Shown in pieces: positions 7,187 to 15,014 of a DNA stretch of 50,378 nucleotides. Origin of the DNA: an uncultured Prevotella sp. (GTDB taxonomy: Bacteria; Bacteroidota; Bacteroidia; Bacteroidales; Bacteroidaceae). The notes under the pieces are model-generated. The model was not told where the DNA came from and did not search any database. It was given only the letters and a program-made list of their open reading frames with translations. The stretch is taken from positions 1-50,378 of the forward strand of contig CALZXH010000008.1 of assembly GCA_945830055.1 (NCBI GenBank). The letters are read 5' to 3'. How positions within the stretch are numbered: the first letter of the stretch is position 1; each line of letters opens with the position of its first letter. Made by a program: the position numbers and the translations under genes.

Positions 7187-8695
7187 ATGATATTCGTATT
7201 CAAATCCGCTATCACACTGGCACTGCTTTACAGTTGCTTTTTCGCCTTTCTGAGCAGGGAGACCTTCCACCGCTTCAATCGCATCGTGCTTATCGGCATC
7301 ATGGCGGCCACCCTGATTATCCCACTGCTACAGTTCAAGACGGCATCACCGACTATCGTCAACAGGGAGTTGATTGAGATAGAGCAGGAATTTGCCTGTA
7401 CCGCCATCAGCACACAAGGAATGGCACAGGCTACGGAAAGTCTGAACTGGGCGGACTATACCATTATCATCTACATCGCCGGAGTCGCCCTCAGCATTTG
7501 CCTTACCGTCATACAGGCGCTTTCCCTGGTGCGCTACCTTCGCGGTGGACTGCGCCATACAGATGCCTACGGAAACACCATCATACTGAAGAACGGCAAC
7601 GTGGCACCCTTCAGCATCTTTAAGTATATCGTGATGTCGATAAATGACTACGAGACCAACCGCGACTACATCCTGATTCATGAGCAAGAGCACATCCGAC
7701 AAGGGCACACCTATGACCTGATACTGTGGGAGGTGATAAAGACCATGCAGTGGTTCAACCCCTTCATCTGGCTGCTCGGCAGAGACCTCAGATGCATCCA
7801 TGAGTATGAGGCAGACCAGGCGGTGATAAGACAGGACATCGATGCCAAAACATACCAATTGTTACTGGTGGAGAAGGCAGTTGGAAGACATCTGCAGCCA
7901 CTTACCAACAGCCTCAACCGCAACTCTCTAAAACGAAGACTCATGATGATGTACCAAAAAGAATCGAGCAGATGGATGATGCTCAAGGCTCTGTGCGCCC
8001 TCCCCGTGGCGGCACTGACGGTGGCGGCTTTTGCCAAACCCATTGTCATAGACCGTGCAGAAGCTGCCATCTGCACAGCACAAGAGAGAGTGAAAGAGAT
8101 GGTGAGACACACGGTGAAGGCGGATCAGACCACCCACATAGACGGGAATGGCGAAGCAACTGCCCCACCGAAACAACCCACAGCCAGCCCCTGGCACACT
8201 GCCACAAAGGCACCTGCAACCATTACGGAGGCACCCGAAACCACCACGGAGGCACCCGAAACCGCCAAAGAGGAGAATCCGACGAAGAACAAGAGCAAGC
8301 TGCCCGTATATACCGACATGCCTGCCTATACAGGAAAGGCCAACATTGACAAAGGAGTGAGGATAAAGAGAGACAGGGAATGCACATACGTGACCCTGAT
8401 ATGCACCTGCAACGACGACGTGGAGATGTATAAGATTGGCGGAAAAGAGAACCGGACGTTCATTGAGGACGTAGAAACCGGCGACCACTACAAGGCACGG
8501 CGCATCATGGATGAAGGCATCGCCTTTGGAGGAGACGGCTTCTTTGTGGCTGGCATGGAGGGAAAGAGATGGGCAGTGACCATAGAGTTTCCTCCATTGC
8601 CCGACAATGTGAAGAGAATAAGGTTCTGGCATCTTGCCGACTGGGCCAATATTGAATACAGAGTCATTGACATAAAAGATATAGAAGAACAATGA
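7187..8695 (+). CDS. M56 (BlaR1/MecR1-like) membrane metallopeptidase
   Basis: 502 residues. Hydrophobic segments near residues 1-20, 28-45, 88-110 and 260-285 bracket a cytoplasmic protease loop with the zinc motif HEQEH at 165-169 (ILIHEQEHIRQGH) and the downstream EYEAD. The family cleaves BlaI-type repressors when an outside signal is sensed. There is no penicillin-binding sensor domain. Instead a Thr/Pro/Glu-rich linker (about 330-365, with a duplicated TEAPETT unit) leads to a C-terminal domain (about 395-502) that resembles the lipoprotein encoded next. The stop overlaps the next start as ATGA. The peptidase assignment is firm; the signal is unknown. Confidence 0.87.
   Translation: MIFVFKSAITLALLYSCFFAFLSRETFHRFNRIVLIGIMAATLIIPLLQFKTASPTIVNRELIEIEQEFACTAISTQGMAQATESLNWADYTIIIYIAGVALSICLTVIQALSLVRYLRGGLRHTDAYGNTIILKNGNVAPFSIFKYIVMSINDYETNRDYILIHEQEHIRQGHTYDLILWEVIKTMQWFNPFIWLLGRDLRCIHEYEADQAVIRQDIDAKTYQLLLVEKAVGRHLQPLTNSLNRNSLKRRLMMMYQKESSRWMMLKALCALPVAALTVAAFAKPIVIDRAEAAICTAQERVKEMVRHTVKADQTTHIDGNGEATAPPKQPTASPWHTATKAPATITEAPETTTEAPETAKEENPTKNKSKLPVYTDMPAYTGKANIDKGVRIKRDRECTYVTLICTCNDDVEMYKIGGKENRTFIEDVETGDHYKARRIMDEGIAFGGDGFFVAGMEGKRWAVTIEFPPLPDNVKRIRFWHLADWANIEYRVIDIKDIEEQ
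8225..8266 (+). repeat. Tandem 21-base repeat inside the M56 gene
   Basis: Two units, 8225-8245 and 8246-8266, encode TEAPETT and TEAPETA in the linker between the last membrane segment and the C-terminal domain. They differ at one base near the end and probably represent a recent in-frame duplication that lengthens a flexible tether. Confidence 0.8.
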
Positions 8696-9363
8696 AAAAG
8701 ACACACATACTTCTGCTTGGCGGTATGCTTATGGCATCATGCACCATCAACCGCTATTATATAGTCAGCCCCAACGCCAGCAACGGGATGAAAGCCAACG
8801 GCACTCCGGTATTGATGAAGCCCATCTGCTACGACCCTTCGCTGCCCAAAGTGCCGGAACTGACGGTGATAAAAGACGCATCCGCATACAACAAGGAAGA
8901 CAAGCACACCTTTCCCATCTACGGAAACGAGGCAGCTGTGGCACCGCCCATCGGATGGAAAGGTCCAAGGGTGGCCATCTGGTGCACCAAGGAATGCACC
9001 GTGCTTGCCCATATATATCAGATGGCATGGGACATGCACTATTTTCAAGAGACCTCCAACAGCTATATAGAGGATGCACTGACCAAAGAGAAATACTTCA
9101 TCAAGGGCTCCTACGACGGGCTTCCGATGGACACGAGCTACTTTATCAAAGGGGCTTCGGGCGAGTGGATATGCTTCTTCACCGTGTATCCGCCACTGCC
9201 CAAAAGCTGTACGCTCATCAACCTTGTCAGCGGCAGCGTTATCGACCTGGTAAAAAATGGTCCTGGCTGGAGTCACGAACCCGAATTGCGCAACATACCA
9301 GTAGAACTGTTGCAGCAGAACCAGAGATTTATCAGATTCAGGAAAACAAGGATTATCGAGTAA
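8692..9363 (+). CDS. Lipoprotein resembling the C-terminal domain of the M56 peptidase
   Basis: 223 residues. The lipobox is LMASC with Cys17, so the mature protein is lipid-anchored. Residues 91-181 share a pattern with residues 395-485 of the preceding peptidase: an I-W-C-T / L-I-C-T strand, then YIED-LT...Y / FIED-ET...Y, a glycine, F--G--G, and YPPLP / FPPLP. I know no named family for this domain. It is translationally coupled to the peptidase gene by an ATGA overlap, which suggests a partner role, perhaps as ligand trap, competitor or signal for the sensor. Function is not established. Confidence 0.75.
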   Translation: MKKTHILLLGGMLMASCTINRYYIVSPNASNGMKANGTPVLMKPICYDPSLPKVPELTVIKDASAYNKEDKHTFPIYGNEAAVAPPIGWKGPRVAIWCTKECTVLAHIYQMAWDMHYFQETSNSYIEDALTKEKYFIKGSYDGLPMDTSYFIKGASGEWICFFTVYPPLPKSCTLINLVSGSVIDLVKNGPGWSHEPELRNIPVELLQQNQRFIRFRKTRIIE

Positions 9364-9391
9364 AGGAAGTTGTTAGTTAGTAATGAAAGAA

Positions 9392-9442
9392 GCCGGACTG
9401 CACGCCATCAGAGGGTGAACAGCAGTCTGGCCTTTGTCTTTT
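9392..9442 (+). terminator. Rho-independent terminator after the BlaI/M56/lipoprotein operon
   Basis: GCCGGACTGC (9392-9401) pairs with GCAGTCTGGC (9422-9431), with one G-T pair, and is followed by CTTTGTCTTTT. It lies between convergent genes. Confidence 0.7.
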
Positions 9443-9462
9443 CCGCGGTATCTTCACATCAC

Positions 9463-9506
9463 GTTGGGCTCAATTCTCTTCCCTGTTGGGCTCAATTCTC
9501 TTCCCC
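9463..9506. repeat. 22-base tandem duplication spanning a stop codon
   Basis: GTTGGGCTCAATTCTCTTCC occurs at 9463 and again at 9485 (period 22). The right copy contains the stop codon and last codons of the carbonic-anhydrase-like gene on the minus strand; the left copy lies just downstream of it. Confidence 0.85.
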
Positions 9507-10013
9507 GTCTTCCTCTATATACCATTTTGAATATTCCACATAGTGCTGTCCGAAACTTTCTGCCTGGTTCTCCTTGGTATGCTTGATAAATTTGGCAGGC
9601 ACGCCGCCCCACAGTTCGTGGGCGCCTATCTTCGTGTTCTGCAGTACCAGGGCACCGGCAGCCACTACCGCCCCCTCGCCAATCTCGCAGTGGTCGAGCA
9701 GGGTGGCCCCCATACCTATCAGGGCTCCGTCGTGGATGGTGCAGGCATGTACCGTGGCGTTGTGGCCGATGGTCACGTCGTTGCCTATGACCGTGGGGCC
9801 TGTAGTGTTGGTGACATGGATGCACGACCCATCCTGCACATTGGTGCGATGGCCGATGGTGATGGGAGCCACGTCGCCCCTTACCACGGCATTGAACCAG
9901 ATGGAGCACTCATCGCCCATGGTCACTTCGCCCACGATGGTAGCGTTCTCACTGAAATAGCAGTCCCTGCCCCACTTGGGGGTGAGACCCTTGATAGATT
10001 TGATCAAAGCCAT
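9492..10013 (-). CDS. Gamma-carbonic anhydrase family protein (YrdA/PaaY-like hexapeptide protein)
   Basis: 173 residues folded as a left-handed beta-helix, shown by hexapeptide repeats (ATIVGEVTMGDECSIWFNAVV, then ITIG, TVIGNDVTIG, ALIGMGATLL, AVVAAGALVL). The three zinc histidines of the family appear as SCIHV, IGHNA and TVHAC, and the NVQDG motif is intact. The C-terminal helix (ELWGGVPAKFIKHT...) matches the YrdA/CaiE-like group. Carbonic anhydrase activity is plausible from the ligands, but many such proteins have no demonstrated activity. The C-terminus ends in an acidic EEDGEEN tail affected by a 22-base duplication. Confidence 0.9.
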   Translation of the reverse strand: MALIKSIKGLTPKWGRDCYFSENATIVGEVTMGDECSIWFNAVVRGDVAPITIGHRTNVQDGSCIHVTNTTGPTVIGNDVTIGHNATVHACTIHDGALIGMGATLLDHCEIGEGAVVAAGALVLQNTKIGAHELWGGVPAKFIKHTKENQAESFGQHYVEYSKWYIEEDGEEN

Positions 10014-10148
10014 ATCTCTCTGTTGTTTTTATAGGTTTCTTTTCCGTTCCACTCTCCCCATGGCAGGTCATATCACCAACACTATGGGAATGTGTCACCT
10101 GTTTCGAACTACAAAAATAACGATAAAAAACAAGAATGTCGCCAAACC

Positions 10149-10180
10149 TTTCCATAATAGCGGAATAAATGTTATCTTTG
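10149..10180 (+). promoter_or_regulatory. Bacteroidetes-type promoter for the nucleoside-hydrolase-like gene
   Basis: TTTC at 10149-10152, a 20-base spacer and a perfect TATCTTTG at 10173-10180, about 70 bases before the ATG at 10251. The -33 element deviates by one base from TTTG. Confidence 0.6.
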
Positions 10181-10250
10181 CATATATATTCTATAACAAT
10201 TACCCAATCATTATCACCGGACAAACTACTGTTGAACCAACCCTCATCAC

Positions 10251-11591
10251 ATGATGAAAAACAAACTGTCAGCACTGATCCTCGCCTTCTTACTGCTATT
10301 TTCAGGCACTCTTCTTGCCCAACAGCCTGTCAACGAAAAACCTCGTATTCTCATCACCACAGACATCGGCGGCACCGACCCCGACGACAACCAGTCGATG
10401 ATGCACTACCTGCTTTATAGCAACGAGTTTGACTGTGAAGGCCTCATCTCGTCACCGTCCTTTGGCGAGGGGAACAAGAGCGAGATACTGCGCATGATTG
10501 ACCTCTACGAGCAAGACCTGCCGCAACTGCGCCGGCATCAGCAAGAGTCGAAAGCACCCCATGCCTTCTATCCCTCGCCTGAATACCTGCGCTCCATCAC
10601 CAAGCAGGGGCGGCACGGAGCGGCTCCTTTGGCGGGCTATGACACACCCACCGAAGGGTCGCAATGGATAGTGAGATGTGCCAACAAACAGACTCACCGC
10701 CCACTGTATGTACTGGTGTGGGGAGCGCTCGAGGACGTGGCACAGGCGCTGCACGAAGACCCCGGGATAGCCAAGAAGATACGCATCTACTGGATTGGCG
10801 GTCCCAACAAGAAATGGGGCATCAACGCCTATGTGTATATCATCGAGAACTTTCCCGATATCTGGATGATAGAGAACAACAGCACTTACCGGAGTTTCAT
10901 TGCGAAATACAAGAATCCTGACCAATGGAACGGCGGGTTCTACGACCATTATGTGAAGGGAAGCGGCTATCTGGGTGCCGATTTCTACAACTACCTACAG
11001 GGCAAACCGAAACTGGGCGACACTCCCTCGCTGCTCTACATGATGGACGGCGACCCCGCCTGTCCTGAAAAGGATTCGTGGGGCGGTAGTTTCGAGAAAT
11101 ATTCCTACACCCCGCGGTGCGTGTTCCACCATACCACCACGGCACAGGACACGGCACAGATATACTCCATCATCGAATGGCACGTGAAAGGACCCGTGGC
11201 GAAGAACCTGAAGGTGGGAGACGAGTGCATCACCCTGAACATTGCCAACCAGAACTGGAAAGGCTACTATCTGGGTGACGGCAACTACATGGTGAAATAC
11301 AGCACCTATAAGACGGGCACCCAACCCTATACCATCACCTCGGATATCAAGGGTTTCCCCAGACAGCAAGGCTTCATCACCATCGACAACGCTTTCCCCG
11401 GCAAGCACCGTGAGACGGACTACAAGGTGGGCAGCCAGTGGTGGTCAGACCGTACCGACCCCTCTCTGTTCCACGACCGCAACCAGGGTGCCGCCACCAT
11501 CTTCAAGTTCAGAAAGGAGATTATGGAAGACTGGGGCAAGAGATGCTCATGGATGAAAGAGGAAAAAGAGAACAGCAACGACATGAAATAA
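10251..11591 (+). CDS. Secreted nucleoside-hydrolase-like protein (DUF1593 type)
   Basis: 446 residues with a signal peptide (about 1-24, ending LLAQQ). The mature N-terminus has PRILITTDIGGTDPDDNQSM, the aspartate cluster that binds calcium in nucleoside hydrolases, here in the DUF1593 variant. YVLVWGALEDVAQAL and RIYWIGGPNKKWGINAY follow as in that family, and the C-terminal 150 residues form a beta-rich extra domain. DUF1593 proteins are often found near glycoside hydrolases and are annotated as sugar-binding or nucleoside-hydrolase-like; no such enzymes are nearby here. A second ATG follows at 10254. The thioesterase gene begins 20 bases downstream, so the two may be co-transcribed. Confidence 0.85.
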   Translation: MMKNKLSALILAFLLLFSGTLLAQQPVNEKPRILITTDIGGTDPDDNQSMMHYLLYSNEFDCEGLISSPSFGEGNKSEILRMIDLYEQDLPQLRRHQQESKAPHAFYPSPEYLRSITKQGRHGAAPLAGYDTPTEGSQWIVRCANKQTHRPLYVLVWGALEDVAQALHEDPGIAKKIRIYWIGGPNKKWGINAYVYIIENFPDIWMIENNSTYRSFIAKYKNPDQWNGGFYDHYVKGSGYLGADFYNYLQGKPKLGDTPSLLYMMDGDPACPEKDSWGGSFEKYSYTPRCVFHHTTTAQDTAQIYSIIEWHVKGPVAKNLKVGDECITLNIANQNWKGYYLGDGNYMVKYSTYKTGTQPYTITSDIKGFPRQQGFITIDNAFPGKHRETDYKVGSQWWSDRTDPSLFHDRNQGAATIFKFRKEIMEDWGKRCSWMKEEKENSNDMK

Positions 11592-11611
11592 GAACAAAAA
11601 CAGATAACAGA

Positions 11612-11980
11612 ATGGAAACAGGACTCACTTACGCCGCCACACTTACTGTAGATAACGCTCATAGCGCCATTGCCATGGGCTCAGGTGACATGCCCGTACT
11701 CGCCACCCCTGCCATGGTGGCTCTGATGGAGAATGCAGCCATGATGGCTGTAGCATCCCATCTGCCCGAAGGCGCCACCACCGTAGGCGGACAGATAAGC
11801 ACCTCGCACCTGCGCCCCAGCGCTATGGATGCCGTAGTGACTGCCACCGCAACCTTAGAAAAGGTAGAGGGCAAAAAACTGTTTTTCCGTGTGGAAGCCC
11901 GTCAAGGAGAAACACTGATAGGTGAAGGCACCCATCTGCGCTTCATCGTGGATCGGGAAAAATTCATGGTAAAGCTGTAA
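11612..11980 (+). CDS. FlK-type (hot-dog fold) thioesterase
   Basis: 122 residues from the ATG at 11612; in-frame starts further upstream overlap the preceding gene and add a sequence of unlike composition. It carries the fluoroacetyl-CoA-thioesterase-like pattern: AIAMGSGDMPVLATPAMVALMENAA, then TTVGGQISTSHLRPS and EKVEGKKLFFRVEA, ending GEGTHLRFIVDREKF. Proteins of this kind hydrolyse small acyl-CoA esters; the natural substrate in Bacteroidetes is not known. It ends convergently with waaA, and the two genes share the same last codons, which form an inverted repeat. Confidence 0.85.
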   Translation: METGLTYAATLTVDNAHSAIAMGSGDMPVLATPAMVALMENAAMMAVASHLPEGATTVGGQISTSHLRPSAMDAVVTATATLEKVEGKKLFFRVEARQGETLIGEGTHLRFIVDREKFMVKL

Positions 11981-12017
11981 ACGGAAGGTCCATAACCGAA
12001 CAGCCCCTTTACAGCTT
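11972..12017. terminator. Inverted repeat spanning the stop codons of two convergent genes
   Basis: AAGCTGTAAA (11972-11981) and TTTACAGCTT (12008-12017) are a perfect 10-base inverted repeat with a 26-base loop. Each arm contains the last codons (Lys-Leu-stop) of one gene: the thioesterase on the plus strand and waaA on the minus strand. It could act as a two-way terminator, but T runs are weak. Confidence 0.45.
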
Positions 12018-13232
12018 GATATCGCGCAGTATCATGGCTGTGGCACCTGTCTTCGTACCCACATAATGTCCTGCAGCCTCACCAGACTGCCGCAGCAAAG
12101 TCTTGTCTGCGGTCCACTCGTCCATATACTTTTCAAAATCTGTTGCCTGCTGTATCTCAAAACCTCCGCCAGCCGCCATCAGTTCCTGTGCCTCGGCAAA
12201 GCGCCTGTTGTTAGGACCGAAGACCACAGGTATGCTCCACACGGCAGCCTCCAGCACGTTATGAATGCCCACACCGAAGCCTCCACCCACATACGACACC
12301 TGTCCGTAGCGGTAGGCTGAAGAGAGCAGACCGAAGCAGTCGATGATGAGCCATCGGGCATCAGCAGCTTCCTCCGGGGTGATCTTAGTATAGCGCACTG
12401 CCTTTCCCTGCACCTTGGAAAGTATCTGCTGTAGATGGTCTTCACCTATGACGTGGGGAGCGATGATGACCTTCCAGTCTGAATGCCGGTTGAAATAGGG
12501 GATGAACACATCTTCATCAGGTTGCCAGCTGCTTCCTGCCACAAACACGGGCGAAGCGTCTGCCGTAAAGCCATCAATAATATCCAGTTGTTTTGCCTGT
12601 TCCCGGATATGCAGCACACGGTCGAAGCGGGTATCTCCTGACACTGTGACACAACGGATATTCAGTTTCTCCAGTAATTCCTTGCTCTCGCTGTTCTGCA
12701 CATAGAAATGAGTGAAACAGCGCAGCACACCGGCATAACTCCTGCCGTACCATTTGAAGAATATCTGACCTGGACGAAAGATACTCGAAACGCTATAGAC
12801 CGGTATATTGCGATGTCTTAGAATATGCAGGTAATTATACCAGAACTCGTACTTGATGAAAAAGGCCATCACCGGCTTCACCAGCCGTAGGAAGCGGATG
12901 GCATTAAGACGGGTGTCAATCGGCAGATAACATACTATATCCGCACCTGCATAGTTCTTGCGCACCTCATAGCCTGAGGGAGAAAAGAAGGTGAGCAGTA
13001 TCTTATAGTGGGGATGATCTCTGCGCAACTGCTCCATAAGAGGCCTCCCCTGTTCGAACTCACCCAGTGAGGCGGCATGAAACCATACGTATTGCGCTGC
13101 AGGTTCCACTTTTTCCCTCAGTTCCCTGAAGGCTCTGCGCTCTCCCTGCCACATGGTGCGCACCTTGCGATTGAAAAGAGCTGCGATGGCAACCCCCAAC
13201 ATATAAAGATAGATAGCAATGTTGTATAGCAT
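12009..13232 (-). CDS. waaA: 3-deoxy-D-manno-octulosonic acid (Kdo) transferase
   Basis: 407 residues, typical for this GT30 enzyme, which attaches Kdo to lipid A at the inner membrane. An N-terminal membrane helix (MLYNIAIYLYMLGVAIAAL) is followed by VWFHAASLGEFEQGRPL, where the glutamate near residue 57 is the family's catalytic base. Further on come LLTFFSPSGYEV, FFIKYEFWYNYL, SVSSIFRPGQ and the C-terminal nucleotide-sugar half with VAGSSWQPDED, IIAPHVIGEDHL and SYVGGGFGVGIHNVLEAAVW-PVVFGP. It lies 24 bases downstream of gltX on the same strand and is probably co-transcribed with it. Confidence 0.95.
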   Translation of the reverse strand: MLYNIAIYLYMLGVAIAALFNRKVRTMWQGERRAFRELREKVEPAAQYVWFHAASLGEFEQGRPLMEQLRRDHPHYKILLTFFSPSGYEVRKNYAGADIVCYLPIDTRLNAIRFLRLVKPVMAFFIKYEFWYNYLHILRHRNIPVYSVSSIFRPGQIFFKWYGRSYAGVLRCFTHFYVQNSESKELLEKLNIRCVTVSGDTRFDRVLHIREQAKQLDIIDGFTADASPVFVAGSSWQPDEDVFIPYFNRHSDWKVIIAPHVIGEDHLQQILSKVQGKAVRYTKITPEEAADARWLIIDCFGLLSSAYRYGQVSYVGGGFGVGIHNVLEAAVWSIPVVFGPNNRRFAEAQELMAAGGGFEIQQATDFEKYMDEWTADKTLLRQSGEAAGHYVGTKTGATAMILRDIKL

Positions 13233-13256
13233 AGTTCCGGTATTTTGGAAACAATA

Positions 13257-14774
13257 TCAGCCCATCACACTGATAGCACGTTGCATGCGGCGGATTGTCT
13301 CCTCCTTGCCCAAGAAAGCAGAGATATCGAACATGCCAGGACCCTTGCCCTCTCCTACCAGCGTGAGTCTCCATGCGTTCATAATGTTGCCCAACTTATA
13401 TCCCTGCGCCTCTATCCACTGCTCCACCACCTGCTCCTGGTTTGCCACAGAGAAGTCCTCGATGCCCTGTAGCACCTGTATCAATTCGGTAAGTTGGGCT
13501 GCGGAATCTTCCTTCCAGCGCTTTTTGCGGGTCTTCTCGTCATACTCAGTGGGAGCCTCAAAGAAGAAAGAGCAAAGGGGCCAAAGTTCCTTGACAAAGG
13601 TGACACGGTCTTTCATCATCGCCACCACCTGGGTGATGCGCTCCATGCTTTCATGGATGCCGTGCGCCTCCACCTCGGGAGCAAAGAGGGCGGCAATCTC
13701 TTCCGCCGACTTGCGCAACACATACTCATGATTGAACCACATTCCTTTCTGGTAGTCAAAACGTGCGCCTGCCTTGCTGCACTTGCTGATGTCGAAGAGC
13801 GAAGCCAGTTCGTCAAGAGAATAGATTTCCTGCTCGGTACCGGGATTCCATCCCAAGAAAGCCAGGAAGTTGATGACTGCCTCGGGGAAATAGCCCGCCT
13901 CGCGATAGCCCGACGATACCTCTCCGCTTTTGGGGTCATGCCACTCCAGCGGGAACACGGGAAATCCCAGACGGTCGCCATCGCGTTTTGACAGTTTACC
14001 CTTGCCTTCTGGCTTGAGCAACAGGGGCAGATGGGCAAAACGAGGCATGGTGTCTTCCCAGCCAAAGGCACGGTAAAGCAACACATGCAGCGGAGCACTG
14101 GGCAGCCATTCCTCACCGCGTATCACATGGGTTATCTCCATCAGATGGTCGTCAACGATGTTAGCAAGATGGTAAGTGGGCAACTGGTCGGCACTCTTGA
14201 ACAGCACTTTGTCGTCCAATATGTCGCTCATGATGCGCACGTCACCGCGTATCAGGTCATTGATGTGCACCTCTAGTCCGGGTTCTATCATAAAACGCAC
14301 CACATACTGCTTTCCGTCGGCAATCAACTGTTCCACAGAAGCGGCATCCATGGTAAGCGAATTGCGCATCTGCATACGGGTACGGGCATCGTACTGGAAA
14401 TTAGCTATCTCCTGCCGCTTGGCTTCCAATTCCTCCGGTGTATCAAAAGCGATGTATGCCTTGCCGGCATCGAGCAACTGCTGCACGTATTTCTTATAGA
14501 TATCGCGGCGTTCGCTCTGGCGGTAAGGCCCGTAGTTGCCTCCGAAACTCACTCCCTCGTCAAACTTGATGCCGAGCCAACGGAATGCCTCGATGATATA
14601 TTCTTCCGCACCCGGCACAAAGCGGTTGGAGTCGGTATCTTCTATACGGAACACCAGTTCTCCTCCATGCTGGCGGGCAAACAAATAATTATACAGTGCT
14701 GTGCGTACCCCTCCGATATGCAGGGGACCAGTGGGACTGGGTGCAAAGCGCACCCTTACTTTTCTTTCTGTCAT
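13257..14774 (-). CDS. gltX: Glutamyl-tRNA synthetase
   Basis: 505 residues, class I aminoacyl-tRNA synthetase charging tRNA-Glu. The HIGH-type motif is at the N-terminus ([21 protein letters not shown]), with [10 protein letters not shown] following, and the KMSKS-type motif appears as [15 protein letters not shown] near residue 260. The C-terminal helical anticodon-binding part runs from about 350 to the end. The start at 14774 places the HIGH motif about 20 residues in, as usual. It is first in a two-gene unit with waaA. Confidence 0.97.
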   Translation of the reverse strand: MTERKVRVRFAPSPTGPLHIGGVRTALYNYLFARQHGGELVFRIEDTDSNRFVPGAEEYIIEAFRWLGIKFDEGVSFGGNYGPYRQSERRDIYKKYVQQLLDAGKAYIAFDTPEELEAKRQEIANFQYDARTRMQMRNSLTMDAASVEQLIADGKQYVVRFMIEPGLEVHINDLIRGDVRIMSDILDDKVLFKSADQLPTYHLANIVDDHLMEITHVIRGEEWLPSAPLHVLLYRAFGWEDTMPRFAHLPLLLKPEGKGKLSKRDGDRLGFPVFPLEWHDPKSGEVSSGYREAGYFPEAVINFLAFLGWNPGTEQEIYSLDELASLFDISKCSKAGARFDYQKGMWFNHEYVLRKSAEEIAALFAPEVEAHGIHESMERITQVVAMMKDRVTFVKELWPLCSFFFEAPTEYDEKTRKKRWKEDSAAQLTELIQVLQGIEDFSVANQEQVVEQWIEAQGYKLGNIMNAWRLTLVGEGKGPGMFDISAFLGKEETIRRMQRAISVMG

Positions 14775-14797
14775 GGCGTTAGTTCTACTTTATGTTG

Positions 14798-14805
14798 CAA
14801 AAGTA
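14798..14805 (-). promoter_or_regulatory. Likely -7 element of the gltX promoter
   Basis: TACTTTTG when read on the minus strand, 24 bases before the gltX ATG. A matching TTTG at -33 is not clear. The rest of the 240-base gap 14775-15014 shows two short direct repeats (GAAGCAGGATT near 14874 and 14897) and no gene. Confidence 0.45.
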
Positions 14806-15014
14806 CTACATTATTTTCAATATTATAGTTTTTTTAGGATTTCTTTCCATTTTGACACCTTATTTATCCTTATAGAAGCAGGATTTTTACACTTTTGAAG
14901 CAGGATTATTTGAAATATCGATTATTTTGAGTACTTTAGCCATCCGAATTTCCATTTGGAACGAACAGCCAAGCACTGCAAAAACAGAAGCTGCGGCAAT
15001 ACTGATAGAAACGT

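Noticed and set aside
8220..8275. CRISPR-like repeat
   Set aside because: The two units are in-frame codons of a protein linker with no spacers.
6782..8695. A beta-lactam resistance locus
   Set aside because: The repressor/protease pair resembles blaI/blaR1, but no beta-lactamase or penicillin-binding sensor domain is present, so I do not call it a resistance locus.
7928..8704. Minus-strand open frame of 258 codons
   Set aside because: Antisense shadow of the M56 peptidase gene; its Cys/Gly/His-rich translation is typical of a shadow frame.
14870..14910. Direct repeat GAAGCAGGATT as an operator
   Set aside because: Two short AT-rich copies without symmetry or promoter overlap; too weak to call.
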